A program made the translations under genes and the position numbers. A stretch of DNA of 51,732 bases, taken from assembly GCA_019116525.1 (NCBI GenBank), contig DXBM01000011.1, positions 1 through 51,732 of the forward strand. The letters are read 5' to 3'. The DNA is from Candidatus Olsenella pullistercoris (GTDB lineage Bacteria > Actinomycetota > Coriobacteriia > Coriobacteriales > Atopobiaceae). A model generated the notes under the pieces. That model saw nothing but the letters and a program-made list of their open reading frames with translations, was not told the DNA's origin and did no database searches. Positions 9,950-17,434 of the stretch are shown one piece after another. Positions within the stretch are counted from its first letter, which is position 1; each line of letters opens with the position of its first letter.

Positions 9950-11236
9950 TCAGACTCCGAGCGCTTGCATGACGAACATGACCACGGTCAGCACAGCCAC
10001 CGCCCCGATGGTGAACCACGTGAGCGCGTTCCAGGCGCGACCGTTGGCGTAGCGGCCCATCACGTGCTTGTCGCTGGCGATGAGCACCATGAACACGAGA
10101 AGGACGGGCAGCAGCACGCCATTGATGACCTGCGCGATCATCATGATGCCGAAGAGGTTGACACTCGGCAGCATGACCACCACGGCAGAGATGGCGATCA
10201 CGCCCGTGATGATGCCGCGGTACGCCGGCGCCTCGGCCCACGTGCGGTCCGCGCCGCGCTCCCAACCGAACGCCTCGCAGACGGCGCTCGAGGTGATTCC
10301 CGGCAGCACGCACGCCGCGAGGAACGACGCGCCGGTGAGGCCGGCGCCGAAGAGTGCTTCGGCGTAGTCGCCCACGAGCGGGGCGAGCGCCGCTGCCGCG
10401 TCCTCGGCGCCGCTCACCGCGATGCCCGCCGGGTGCAGCACCGCTCCGGTCGTGAGGATGATGAACCACGAGATGACGCTTGCCGCAACGGCCCCGGTCA
10501 CGGTGTCGATTCGCTGGTAGGGGAGGTCATCGGCGTGCGCGTTCTTCTCGACCACGTTGGACTGGGCGAGGAAGAGCATCCACGGCGCGATGGCCGTGCC
10601 CACGCTCGCCACCAGGAGCGAGAGGTACTGGGGCGTGGCCTCCAGGTGCGGGACCACGGTGTGCAGCAAGGCCGAGCCCCAGTCGGGGCCGACCATGACG
10701 CCAGCGATGATGTAGGTCACAAAGACGCACGCGACGGCGAGCAGGACCTTCTCGATGCGACGGTACGAGCCGCTCATGGTGAGCAGCCAGATCGCAAGCG
10801 CCGCCACGGGCACGGAGACGTAGACGGGAACGCCGAAGAGCGCCAGCGCGGAGGCTATGCCGGCGAACTCGGAGAGCGTGACGGTAGTGTTGGAGACGAG
10901 AAGTGCAAGCATCGCGACGGCGGAGAGGCGCACGCCGAACTGCTCGCGGATGAGCGACGCGAGGCCCTTTCCGGTGACGCAGCCCATGCGCGCGGCGGTC
11001 TCCTGTGCCACGATGAGCAGGAAGCACATGACGGGCACCGTCCAGAGCTGTGCGAAGCCGAAGAGGGCGCCGGCGTTTGAGTAGGTTGCCACGCCGCCGG
11101 CGTCCGCGCCCGCGAGCGCGGCGACCATGCCGGGCCCCATCGCCGCGAGGATGCGGCGCGGCTCAAGCCGGGTGCGCTCAGGTAGCTCGGCCTCCTCGTC
11201 GCGCGCCTGTGCGCGTTTTGAACCGAATAAGGGCAC
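9950..11236 (-). CDS. NRAMP-related divalent metal transporter, altered metal site
   Basis: A 428-residue polytopic membrane protein of the NRAMP fold. The position of the classical DPGN motif in helix 1 reads GADAGG (43-48), keeping the Asp but not the Pro or Asn. The classical A-x-x-M-P-H of helix 6 reads AIAPWM (215-220), so the soft-metal-binding methionine and the histidine are replaced by Ala and Trp. Loss of that methionine is known in NRAMP-related magnesium transporters, and the neighbour is an MgtE-like protein. Mg2+ rather than Mn2+ transport is therefore inferred. The GTG at 11236 starts one base after the upstream gene's stop, with GGGAG in place as ribosome site; the longer open frame is a shadow. 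Confidence 0.83.
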   Translation of the reverse strand: MPLFGSKRAQARDEEAELPERTRLEPRRILAAMGPGMVAALAGADAGGVATYSNAGALFGFAQLWTVPVMCFLLIVAQETAARMGCVTGKGLASLIREQFGVRLSAVAMLALLVSNTTVTLSEFAGIASALALFGVPVYVSVPVAALAIWLLTMSGSYRRIEKVLLAVACVFVTYIIAGVMVGPDWGSALLHTVVPHLEATPQYLSLLVASVGTAIAPWMLFLAQSNVVEKNAHADDLPYQRIDTVTGAVAASVISWFIILTTGAVLHPAGIAVSGAEDAAAALAPLVGDYAEALFGAGLTGASFLAACVLPGITSSAVCEAFGWERGADRTWAEAPAYRGIITGVIAISAVVVMLPSVNLFGIMMIAQVINGVLLPVLLVFMVLIASDKHVMGRYANGRAWNALTWFTIGAVAVLTVVMFVMQALGV

Positions 11237-11237
11237 G

Positions 11238-13112
11238 CTACCACCCGGCTCCCACGGTGCCGCCGGGGCCGGCGAGCAGCAGCGCGGTGGCCGTGAAGAC
11301 CGCAACGGCAACGACCATCGCAACGATCGTGAGCGTAAAGCCCGAGGTCTCCTTGTTCGCGGCGTCGCGACGGCGAAGCACGCCGAGGTAGACCGGCGTG
11401 AGCGCAAACGACACGAACGTTGAGAACGCTGCGGCAAAACCGCCGGTCACGAGCGCGTCGCCGAGGCTGCCCTCGCCGGGCCCGCTCGTGGGAACCGCCG
11501 GCGAAAGGATCAGGTTCATGAGCGCCACCACGAGAAGCGCCACGAGCGCGCCGGCAGCGACGCCGATTCCCAGGCCGCGGAAGGTGAAGCCGAGCATGGA
11601 GGGCGCGTCCTCATCCTCGGGGTCGTGCTCGAGGAAGAAGTTGGTGACGTAGGAGATGGAGTCATCTGCCAGTACGAGCGCGACGGCGAGCGGGATCGCA
11701 ATTGCGAGCGTCTCCGCCAGCGCGAGGCGGCCGCCCACGGCGAGCGTGAGCGCGAGCACGCCCACCGCCCACAGCGCCACCCACGCGTTGCGGCGCACGA
11801 GCCACAGGAGGGTGCTCGCGTGGCCGGAGTCCTCGCCGTCCGCGGAGCCGCCTGCGATCTGCAGGTCCTCGGCGTGCTCCTCCTCGAGAACGTCGAGCGC
11901 GTCGTCAACGGTGACGATGCCGAGCAGGCGCCCCTCGTCGTTGACGACGGGCATGGCGAGCAGGTCGTACTTGGCGATGTTCTCGGCAACGTCCTCCTGG
12001 TCGTCCTCGGGGCTCGCAGTGATGAGGTCCTGGGTCGCGAGCTCCGAGAGGCGCGTCCCGGGCTCGGCGACGATGAGCGCGTTGAGCGTTACCACGCCGG
12101 AGAGCTTGCCGTCGTCATCCGTGAGGTAGACGTAGCGCACCGCCTCGAAGTCCTCGTCAAGGCCGCGCAGGAGCTCGACGGCGTCCTCCACGGTCGCCGT
12201 CGCGGCGATGGAGGCCACCTCCGAGGTCATGATGCGGCCGGCCGTGTTCTCTCGGTAGCCGAGGAGCTGGCGGATGGCGCGCTGCTCCTGGACGCCCATC
12301 AGGCGCAGGAGCTTCTCGGCCTTGTCGTAGTCCAGCTCGGAGACGAGCTCCGCGGCGTCGTCCGGGTCCATCTCGGAGAGGATGCGCGAGGCGTCCCGCT
12401 CGTTCATGGCGCCCATGAGCTCGGCCGCCATTGCGTCGTCGTCGAACTCCGCCATTGCGCTGGCGCGCTGCTCGTCGTCGAGCTGCGCGAAGACCTGCCC
12501 GCGCAGGCGCGGGTCCAGCCGCTCGATGATGTCGGCGATGTCGGCGGGGTGCATGTCGTCGAGCGTCTTGTGGGACACGGAGAGCTTGACGTTGGACAGG
12601 TCTCGCTCCACGAGGTCCATGTAGCTCCACGCGATGATCTTCTCGGGCATTGGGTGCCCAAAGGTGCGGGCGAGCCTGAGCGCCACGCGCTCGAGGGCGG
12701 GGTGGAGGCTTCGCAGGAGGCCGCGCGCTCCCACCTCCGCGCCGAGCAGGCGGAGCTGCGTGGAGCTTGTGTCCGAGAGCTTGAGGTCGTTCACGCGGAC
12801 GACGCGCATCCCGTGCGTGTCCACGATCTGCTTGTTCAGGATGTCGCGGGCGAGGAGGACCTCGTCCGGCTGCAGGTAGGAGAAGCGCAGGTCGGTGGCG
12901 ATGACCTTGAGGCGGACCTCGCTCTCGTCGTAGGTGTCGACGAACTTGCGCCAGGAGATCATGATGGGCGTGCGGCCGGGGCCCATGAAGGCGAGGCTCG
13001 TAATGCGGGGAAAGACCTCGCCGGTGGCGATTCCGAGGTCAGAGACCGTGCCGACCTTCTCGCCGTCTGCATCGAGTACGGGGTTTCCCAAGAGCTGGGA
13101 CAGGTAGATCAT
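11238..13112 (-). CDS. MgtE-like magnesium transporter/sensor with PRC-barrel and CBS domains
   Basis: A 624-residue protein with, in order: a PRC-barrel-like N-terminus (LGNPVLDADGEKVGTVSDLG, 8-27), a second barrel-like stretch near 90-130, an MgtE N domain of acidic helices (HPADIADIIERLDP..., ~188-285), a CBS pair (~295-415, ITASPEDDQEDVAENIAKYD and LGIVTVDDALDVLEEE) and about five membrane helices (~430-620). In true MgtE the N and CBS domains sense Mg2+ and gate the channel. The membrane part here is divergent, so it may regulate the neighbouring NRAMP-like transporter rather than conduct alone. AAGGAGC precedes the ATG. Stop and next start are one base apart, so this is a two-gene operon, possibly with FUSC as third. 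Confidence 0.82.
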   Translation of the reverse strand: MIYLSQLLGNPVLDADGEKVGTVSDLGIATGEVFPRITSLAFMGPGRTPIMISWRKFVDTYDESEVRLKVIATDLRFSYLQPDEVLLARDILNKQIVDTHGMRVVRVNDLKLSDTSSTQLRLLGAEVGARGLLRSLHPALERVALRLARTFGHPMPEKIIAWSYMDLVERDLSNVKLSVSHKTLDDMHPADIADIIERLDPRLRGQVFAQLDDEQRASAMAEFDDDAMAAELMGAMNERDASRILSEMDPDDAAELVSELDYDKAEKLLRLMGVQEQRAIRQLLGYRENTAGRIMTSEVASIAATATVEDAVELLRGLDEDFEAVRYVYLTDDDGKLSGVVTLNALIVAEPGTRLSELATQDLITASPEDDQEDVAENIAKYDLLAMPVVNDEGRLLGIVTVDDALDVLEEEHAEDLQIAGGSADGEDSGHASTLLWLVRRNAWVALWAVGVLALTLAVGGRLALAETLAIAIPLAVALVLADDSISYVTNFFLEHDPEDEDAPSMLGFTFRGLGIGVAAGALVALLVVALMNLILSPAVPTSGPGEGSLGDALVTGGFAAAFSTFVSFALTPVYLGVLRRRDAANKETSGFTLTIVAMVVAVAVFTATALLLAGPGGTVGAGW

Positions 13113-13227
13113 TCGTGCTCCTTACGTGCGTCGCGCTGGCGCGCCCGCTCGGGAGCACGCCGCAGGTCATCGACTGTGAGGTCGAGGTTTCATGCGGACC
13201 TTTCTCTTGGGTGGATTTTCCGGTGTC

Positions 13228-13254
13228 ATTGTAGCCCATGTTCGGGGTTGTCAA
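13228..13254 (-). promoter_or_regulatory. Promoter for the mgtE-like/NRAMP operon
   Basis: On the minus strand TTGACA (13254-13249) and TACAAT (13233-13228) lie 115 bases upstream of the MgtE-like start. Both hexamers are near-perfect but the spacer is only 15 bp, shorter than the optimum, which could mean regulated or weak use. The transcript would have a leader of about 110 bases. I see no convincing M-box or ykoK riboswitch in it. Confidence 0.5.
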
Positions 13255-13266
13255 AGACCGCGCGGC

Positions 13267-13405
13267 TGGCTCTTTTGGCGGGAAGTGAACGACCAACTTT
13301 GCCGATTGCCGGATTATGGCCTCATTCGAGCCACAAACCCCTGTTGGTTTTTGCCTGGCGGTATAGGGCCCGCGCGGAGTCGTTCACTTCGGCCCATTTG
13401 AGCCA
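13267..13405. repeat. 139-bp inverted-repeat element, copy 1
   Basis: Imperfect 25-bp arms (13267-13291 and 13381-13405) face each other across an 89-bp core. Outer ends read TGGCTC and inner ends GAAGTGAACG. A second element with near-identical arms lies at 50936-51085. It fills most of the gene-free stretch 13113-13499, which also holds the mgtE-like promoter and the lemA terminator. No transposase is encoded; it could be a non-autonomous repeat or a structured RNA element. Confidence 0.7.
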
Positions 13406-13413
13406 GTCGCGAG

Positions 13414-13456
13414 CCAAACAACAGCCCCGAGCGCGCGGGCGGCACGCTCGGGGCTG
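13414..13456 (-). terminator. Rho-independent terminator of lemA
   Basis: Arms 13422-13433 and 13445-13456 form a perfect 12-bp GC-rich stem (CAGCCCCGAGCG) with an 11-base loop. Read on the minus strand it is followed by TTGTTTGG, 44 bases after the lemA stop. Confidence 0.7.
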
Positions 13457-13499
13457 AATCGCTCTGATTTTGCGCGAGGTCTGCGCGGGAGGGAAGCGG

Positions 13500-14057
13500 C
13501 TAGAACTGGACCTTCGGGGCCTCGCGCGCCTCGGGGGAGGTGACCTCGAAGCCGGTGCGCGGCTTGAAGCGGCTGCCGGCAACCACGCTGCCGGGGAAGG
13601 TCTCGATGGCGTTGTTGTACTCGAGGACCATGTCGTTGAAGCTCATGCGAGCGTAGCTGATGCGGTTCTCGGTATCGGTGAGATCGGCCTGGAGCTGCTG
13701 GAAGTTTGTGTTCGCCTTGAGGTCGGGGTAGGACTCGGCCACGGCGAAGAGCGTCTTCAGGGTGTCGGTGAGGGCGTTGGACGCCTCCATCTTGGCCTCG
13801 GGCGTGGGCGCCTCGATCACGGCGGCGCGCGCCTCGGTCACGGCCTCGAGGGTGGCCGACTCGTGCTTGGCGTAGCCGCGCACCGTCTCCACGAGGTTGG
13901 GGATGAGGTCGTTCCTGCGCTGGAGCTGCGCATCGATGGTCTGCCAGGCGTTGTCGCACTTGTTGTCCGCCGTGACGATCCCGTTGTAGATGCTGATGAC
14001 CCACACGACGACGATCGCGATGACGGCAACGATGATGACGGGAATGACCCAGCCCAT
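13500..14057 (-). CDS. LemA family protein
   Basis: A 185-residue membrane-anchored protein. One N-terminal hydrophobic helix (about residues 4-24, VIPVIIVAVIAIVVVWVISI) is followed by the family signature YNGIVTADNKCDNAWQTIDA, then RRNDLIPNLVETVRGYAKHE and the helical bundle ending in RFKPRTGFEV. LemA proteins are widespread envelope proteins with no settled biochemical role. The ATG has GGAGGA upstream. It stands alone, 51 bases downstream of the tRNA-Ser gene on the same strand, with its own terminator. Confidence 0.92.
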   Translation of the reverse strand: MGWVIPVIIVAVIAIVVVWVISIYNGIVTADNKCDNAWQTIDAQLQRRNDLIPNLVETVRGYAKHESATLEAVTEARAAVIEAPTPEAKMEASNALTDTLKTLFAVAESYPDLKANTNFQQLQADLTDTENRISYARMSFNDMVLEYNNAIETFPGSVVAGSRFKPRTGFEVTSPEAREAPKVQF

Positions 14058-14108
14058 GGCTCCTCCTTCGCTGACGCCGGATCAGGCGCCGAGATTGGCG
14101 TGCGCTGG

Positions 14109-14198
14109 CGGAGGAGGAGGGATTCGAACCCTCGGAACGGGGGTTGCCCGCTCGACGGTTTTCAAGACCGCTGCAATCAACCACTCTGCCACTCCTCC
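14109..14198 (-). tRNA. tRNA-Ser (anticodon UGA)
   Basis: Reading the minus strand, the acceptor arm GGAGGAG pairs with CTCCTCC and the anticodon stem-loop is CGGTC-TTGAAAA-type with TGA as anticodon. A long variable arm (GAGCGGGCAACCCCCGTTC) and the T-arm GAGGGTTCGAATCCCTC complete a class II serine tRNA of 90 bases. Discriminator G is followed by an encoded CCA (14108-14106). It decodes UCA and wobble codons, rare in this GC-rich genome. Confidence 0.96.
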
Positions 14199-14257
14199 GA
14201 GTGCGCGAGCACTAGTATCCTACCCCATGTGAGTGAGGAACGTCTCAGGGGGTCGCA

Positions 14258-14734
14258 ATGTGTGCCGACGTCGACCGGCGAGCGGAGGACGAGAAGTACA
14301 TGCGCATGGCGCTCGACGAGGCGGACGCCGCCGCCGCGGAGGGCGAGGTGCCCATCGGGGCGGTGGTGGTCTGTGACGGGAAGGTGGTCGCGCGGGCCCA
14401 CAACCGGCGCGAGGGCGACGCCGACCCGTCGGCGCACGCCGAGTTTCTCGCCATGACCGAGGCGTCGCGCGTCCTGGGGCGCTGGCGGCTCACGGGCTGC
14501 ACGGTCTACGTGACGCTCGAGCCGTGCCTCATGTGCGCCGGCCTCATGGTGAACGCACGCGTCGACCGCTGCGCGTACGGGGCGGCCGACCCCAAGGGCG
14601 GCGCGCTCGGGACCCTCTACGACGTGAGCTGCGACCCACGGCTCAACCACGCCTTTGAGGTCGCCCCCGGCGTGCTCGCGGACGAGGCTGCCGAGCGCCT
14701 GCGCTCCTTCTTTCGCGCGAGGCGTCGCAGGTAG
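14258..14734 (+). CDS. tadA: tRNA-specific adenosine deaminase
   Basis: Deaminates adenosine 34 to inosine in tRNA-Arg(ACG). The 158-residue cytidine/deoxycytidylate deaminase-fold protein has the zinc site HAE in PSAHAEFLAM and PCLMCAG (P-C-x2-C), plus VPIGAVVV upstream, in the spacing of TadA. AGGGGGTC stands ahead of the ATG. It is divergent from the adjacent tRNA-Ser gene and convergent with the DJ-1 gene, separated from it by a perfect palindrome. Confidence 0.93.
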   Translation: MCADVDRRAEDEKYMRMALDEADAAAAEGEVPIGAVVVCDGKVVARAHNRREGDADPSAHAEFLAMTEASRVLGRWRLTGCTVYVTLEPCLMCAGLMVNARVDRCAYGAADPKGGALGTLYDVSCDPRLNHAFEVAPGVLADEAAERLRSFFRARRRR

Positions 14735-14741
14735 CACGCAA

Positions 14742-14774
14742 GTGCCCCACTTGTACCTGGTACAAGTGGGGCAC
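14742..14774. terminator. Perfect 33-bp palindrome between convergent tadA and DJ-1 genes
   Basis: Arms 14742-14757 and 14759-14774 are exact reverse complements around a single T. As RNA, the tip must open into a small loop. It begins 7 bases after the tadA stop and ends 20 bases from the DJ-1 stop, a position suited to a bidirectional terminator, but no T-run follows on either side. Confidence 0.5.
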
Positions 14775-14794
14775 AGGGGCGTTGGGGCGCGGGG

Positions 14795-15352
14795 CTAGGC
14801 GAGCAGCGCGTCCTTGATGCCGGAGACGAACGCGTCGAGGTCGTCGGGGAGCCTGGAGGTGACGAGCTTCCAGCCGTCCTTCTCCTCGACAACGAGCTCC
14901 TGGTCAAGGTAGGTGCCGCCGGCGTTCTTGAGGTCCTCCACGATGAACGGGCAGCTCGTGAGCGTGCGTCCCTCGACGAGCCCGGCGTTGACGAGCAGCC
15001 ACGGTCCGTGGCAGATGGCGGCGATCGTCTTGCCGGCGCGGGCGAAGCCCTGCGCGAGCGCGATCGCGTCCTCGGTGATGCGCAGCCGGTCCATGTTGCA
15101 GGTGCCTCCCGGCACGACGAGCAGGTCGTAGTCCTCGACCTTGGCGCTGCGAATGGCGAGCTCGGGCTCGATGACCTTGCCGGGGTAGCGGTCCTCGGTG
15201 AAGCACTCGACCGGGCTCGCCTCGGTGGCGGCGAAGTCGACCGTGGCGCCCGCCTCGCGCAGCCCCTTCATCGGCGTCAGCAGCTCGACCTGCTCGACGC
15301 CCCAGTTCCCTGCGATGATGAGGACCCTCTTGCCCTCAAGCGGCTTGTCCAT
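14795..15352 (-). CDS. DJ-1/PfpI family protein in the lsrRK operon
   Basis: A 185-residue class I glutamine-amidotransferase-like protein. It has the nucleophile elbow AAICHGPWLL (Cys about 117) and the conserved acidic residue in NWGVEQVELLTP, both typical of PfpI/DJ-1 proteins, which include peptidases and carbonyl-detoxifying (glyoxalase- or deglycase-like) enzymes. It is last in a minus-strand run lsrR-lsrK-cupin-DJ-1, 57 bases after the cupin. AI-2 comes from DPD, a reactive alpha-dicarbonyl, so a role in removing stray DPD or a related carbonyl is plausible but only inferred. A stress protein unrelated to AI-2 is the alternative. Confidence 0.85.
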   Translation of the reverse strand: MDKPLEGKRVLIIAGNWGVEQVELLTPMKGLREAGATVDFAATEASPVECFTEDRYPGKVIEPELAIRSAKVEDYDLLVVPGGTCNMDRLRITEDAIALAQGFARAGKTIAAICHGPWLLVNAGLVEGRTLTSCPFIVEDLKNAGGTYLDQELVVEEKDGWKLVTSRLPDDLDAFVSGIKDALLA

Positions 15353-15409
15353 GCCTCTCCTCCCTGGTTTGCTCGGCCCCCGGACGCCCGGGGGCCGCTC
15401 GCGGACAGA

Positions 15410-15769
15410 CTAGTAGACGGGGTTGTCGACCTCGACCTTGTCGACCTCCTGGAAGGGGGCGAGCGTCGAGACCATCTTCACGGGCGCGTCGTAGGCGTTC
15501 CTCACGTAGTGGACCTCGCCCGGGCCGATGTGGATGAGGTCGCCCTCGCCGAGGGTGTGCACGACGCCGTCAACGACCACGTCGACCTTGCCCTCGAGGA
15601 TGAAGAAGTTCTCCTCCATGACGTTGTGGTAGTGGGCGCGGAAGTCCTGGCCGGGCTGGAACTGCACGAGCGCGAAGTTCATGCGCGGGCCCTTCATGAG
15701 GTACTTGGGGCCCGAGTCTCCAAAGCGGTACTCGAAGTCGTTCTCGTTGACGACGAAGGTCTCTGCCAT
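15410..15769 (-). CDS. Small cupin protein between lsrK and DJ-1
   Basis: A 119-residue single-domain cupin. The first metal motif reads HYHNVMEENFFILEG (H-x-H...E) and the second GEGDLIHIGPGEVHYVRN (ending in the conserved His), so a metal site looks intact. The ATG at 15769 follows AGAGAGG; the longer open frame upstream is antisense-like shadow of lsrK. It begins 58 bases after lsrK. No lsrG, the usual phospho-AI-2 isomerase, is seen in the locus, and a cupin isomerase could substitute for it. This is an inference; cupins have very varied activities. Confidence 0.82.
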   Translation of the reverse strand: MAETFVVNENDFEYRFGDSGPKYLMKGPRMNFALVQFQPGQDFRAHYHNVMEENFFILEGKVDVVVDGVVHTLGEGDLIHIGPGEVHYVRNAYDAPVKMVSTLAPFQEVDKVEVDNPVY

Positions 15770-15827
15770 GATCGTTTCCTCTCTTTCTGGTTGCTGCGGG
15801 GTATGGCGAGAATGGCCGCGGGCCGCC

Positions 15828-17396
15828 CTACAGGCCGGGCGCCCGCCACATGCTCTTGGTGACGCCGGCCTCCGAGAGCTCGAACTGCTTGGCGTAGACC
15901 TTGCGCCAGAGCTGGTAGAGCTCCTCGTAGACGGCCTCGTTCTCAGGGTTGGGCTCGAAGGTGCGGTCCCAGCGCACCACCTGGCGCGCGCCCTCGGAGA
16001 TGCTCGGGTAGATTCCGACGCCGTAGCCGGCGAGCACCGCCGCGCCGAGCGCCGTAGCCTCCTTGACCTCGGGGACCTTGACGCGCTTGCCGGTGACGTC
16101 GGCCACGATCTGGGCCCAGAGGGGGCTCTTGGCCGCGCCGCCCGCAAAGACCAGCTCCTCGGGCTCGTTGCCGGTGGCGTCGCGCACGAGCTCGATGTGC
16201 CCGCGGACGAGCAGGGCGGTGTTCTCGAGGATCGCGCGGTAGAAGGTGTACTTGTCAAAGCGCTCCGGGTCGAGCTCGAAGTTGGTGAAGGTGGGCGAGG
16301 AGTGCGTCCAGTGGATGTAGTTCATGACGTCCGAGAAGCAGCAGATCATGCCGTGGCTGCCGGCGGGGGCCTTCTCGGCGTGCTCGTTCATGATGTCGTA
16401 GGTGTCGCGGCCGGTTGCCTCGGCCTCGGCCTTCTCGGCCTGGCAGAAGCCGTCGCGGAACCAGCGCATGACGAGGCCGGGCTTGAAGGCGAGCGCCTCG
16501 TACTGCCAGGTGCCGGGCGCGGCGGCGCAGTTCACGCGCACGCGGCAGCCGGGGTCGGTGGCGCCGGAGTCGGTGTTGAACTCGTACTGCCAGAAGCTTC
16601 CGCCGAACACGGCGGCCTCGCCGGGGAGCACCGCCCCCACGCCGATCATGCCGAGCTGGCAGTCGCCGCCGCCCACGACCACGGGCGTGCCCACGGCGAG
16701 CCCGGTGTCGGCGGCGCCCTTCTCGTTCACCTCGCCGGCGACCTCGCCGCACTCGCGAACGGGTCCGAAGATGTCGGTGCGCAGGCCGCAGCGCTCCGCG
16801 ATGGACGGGTCCCAGTCGCGCTTCTTGAGGTCCATGATGCCGGTGGTCGAGCCGTTGGAGGGCTCCACGGCGAGCACGCCGGTCAGCTTGTAGATGAGCC
16901 AGTCGTTGAACATGCCGATGCGCGCGGTCCTCTCGTACACCTCGGGCATCTTGTTCTTGACCCACAGCAGGCGGGGAAGGGCGCCCAGGGCGTAGGTCTG
17001 GCCGCTCTCGAGGTAGATCTCGCGCTCGAGCTCGGGATTCATGGCAATGAGCTGGCCGACCTCGTCGTCGGAGCGGGCGTCAACGTTCGCGCAGGCCCAG
17101 ATCTCCTGGCCGTCCTCGTCGTAGAGGAGGATGCCCTCGCGCATGCACGTCGTGGAGACCGCCGCGATCGCGCCCGGCTCGATGCCGGTCTTGGTCAGGA
17201 CCTCGCGCACGCAGCTGCTCGCGAGCTCCCAGTTGTGCGTCCAGTCAAAGTCCATGCTGCCCGGCCAGCGCGGGTCCTCGCGGTGCGTCCACTCCTTCTG
17301 GACCACGCCCACCTGCGTGCCGTCCGTGGAGAAGATCACCGCTCGGACGCTGCCCGTTCCCGCGTCCATCGCGAGAAGGTACTTCTCTTCGCTCAT
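15828..17396 (-). CDS. lsrK: Autoinducer-2 kinase
   Basis: Phosphorylates DPD/AI-2 after import, trapping it in the cytoplasm and making the inducer of LsrR. The 522-residue FGGY-type sugar kinase resembles E. coli LsrK along its whole length: AMDAGTGSVRAVIF, CMREGILLYDEDGQEIWACANVDARS, TPVVVGGGDCQLG, MRWFRDGFC, LVFAGGAAKSPLWAQI, VKEATALGAAVLAG and the C-terminal MWRAPGL. The ATG at 17396 follows AGGAGG; a frame extension to 17438 lacks a site and is Arg/Gln/Asp junk. It lies 38 bases after lsrR in the same operon. Confidence 0.95.
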   Translation of the reverse strand: MSEEKYLLAMDAGTGSVRAVIFSTDGTQVGVVQKEWTHREDPRWPGSMDFDWTHNWELASSCVREVLTKTGIEPGAIAAVSTTCMREGILLYDEDGQEIWACANVDARSDDEVGQLIAMNPELEREIYLESGQTYALGALPRLLWVKNKMPEVYERTARIGMFNDWLIYKLTGVLAVEPSNGSTTGIMDLKKRDWDPSIAERCGLRTDIFGPVRECGEVAGEVNEKGAADTGLAVGTPVVVGGGDCQLGMIGVGAVLPGEAAVFGGSFWQYEFNTDSGATDPGCRVRVNCAAAPGTWQYEALAFKPGLVMRWFRDGFCQAEKAEAEATGRDTYDIMNEHAEKAPAGSHGMICCFSDVMNYIHWTHSSPTFTNFELDPERFDKYTFYRAILENTALLVRGHIELVRDATGNEPEELVFAGGAAKSPLWAQIVADVTGKRVKVPEVKEATALGAAVLAGYGVGIYPSISEGARQVVRWDRTFEPNPENEAVYEELYQLWRKVYAKQFELSEAGVTKSMWRAPGL

Positions 17397-17434
17397 CGTC
17401 TGCCTCCTGCCGTTGTCTGTCTGCCTGTCCGTTG

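Noticed and set aside
9894-10469. N-terminal extension of the FUSC-like protein
   Set aside because: Lies antisense within the NRAMP-like gene, is His/Arg-rich and precedes the natural ATG at 9893.
13113-13260. Magnesium riboswitch (M-box) in the MgtE-like leader
   Set aside because: I could not find conserved M-box helices or sequence; only a promoter and a short leader are visible.
11625-13457. 610-codon plus-strand open frame opposite the MgtE-like gene
   Set aside because: Antisense shadow; it also runs through a promoter and an inverted-repeat element.
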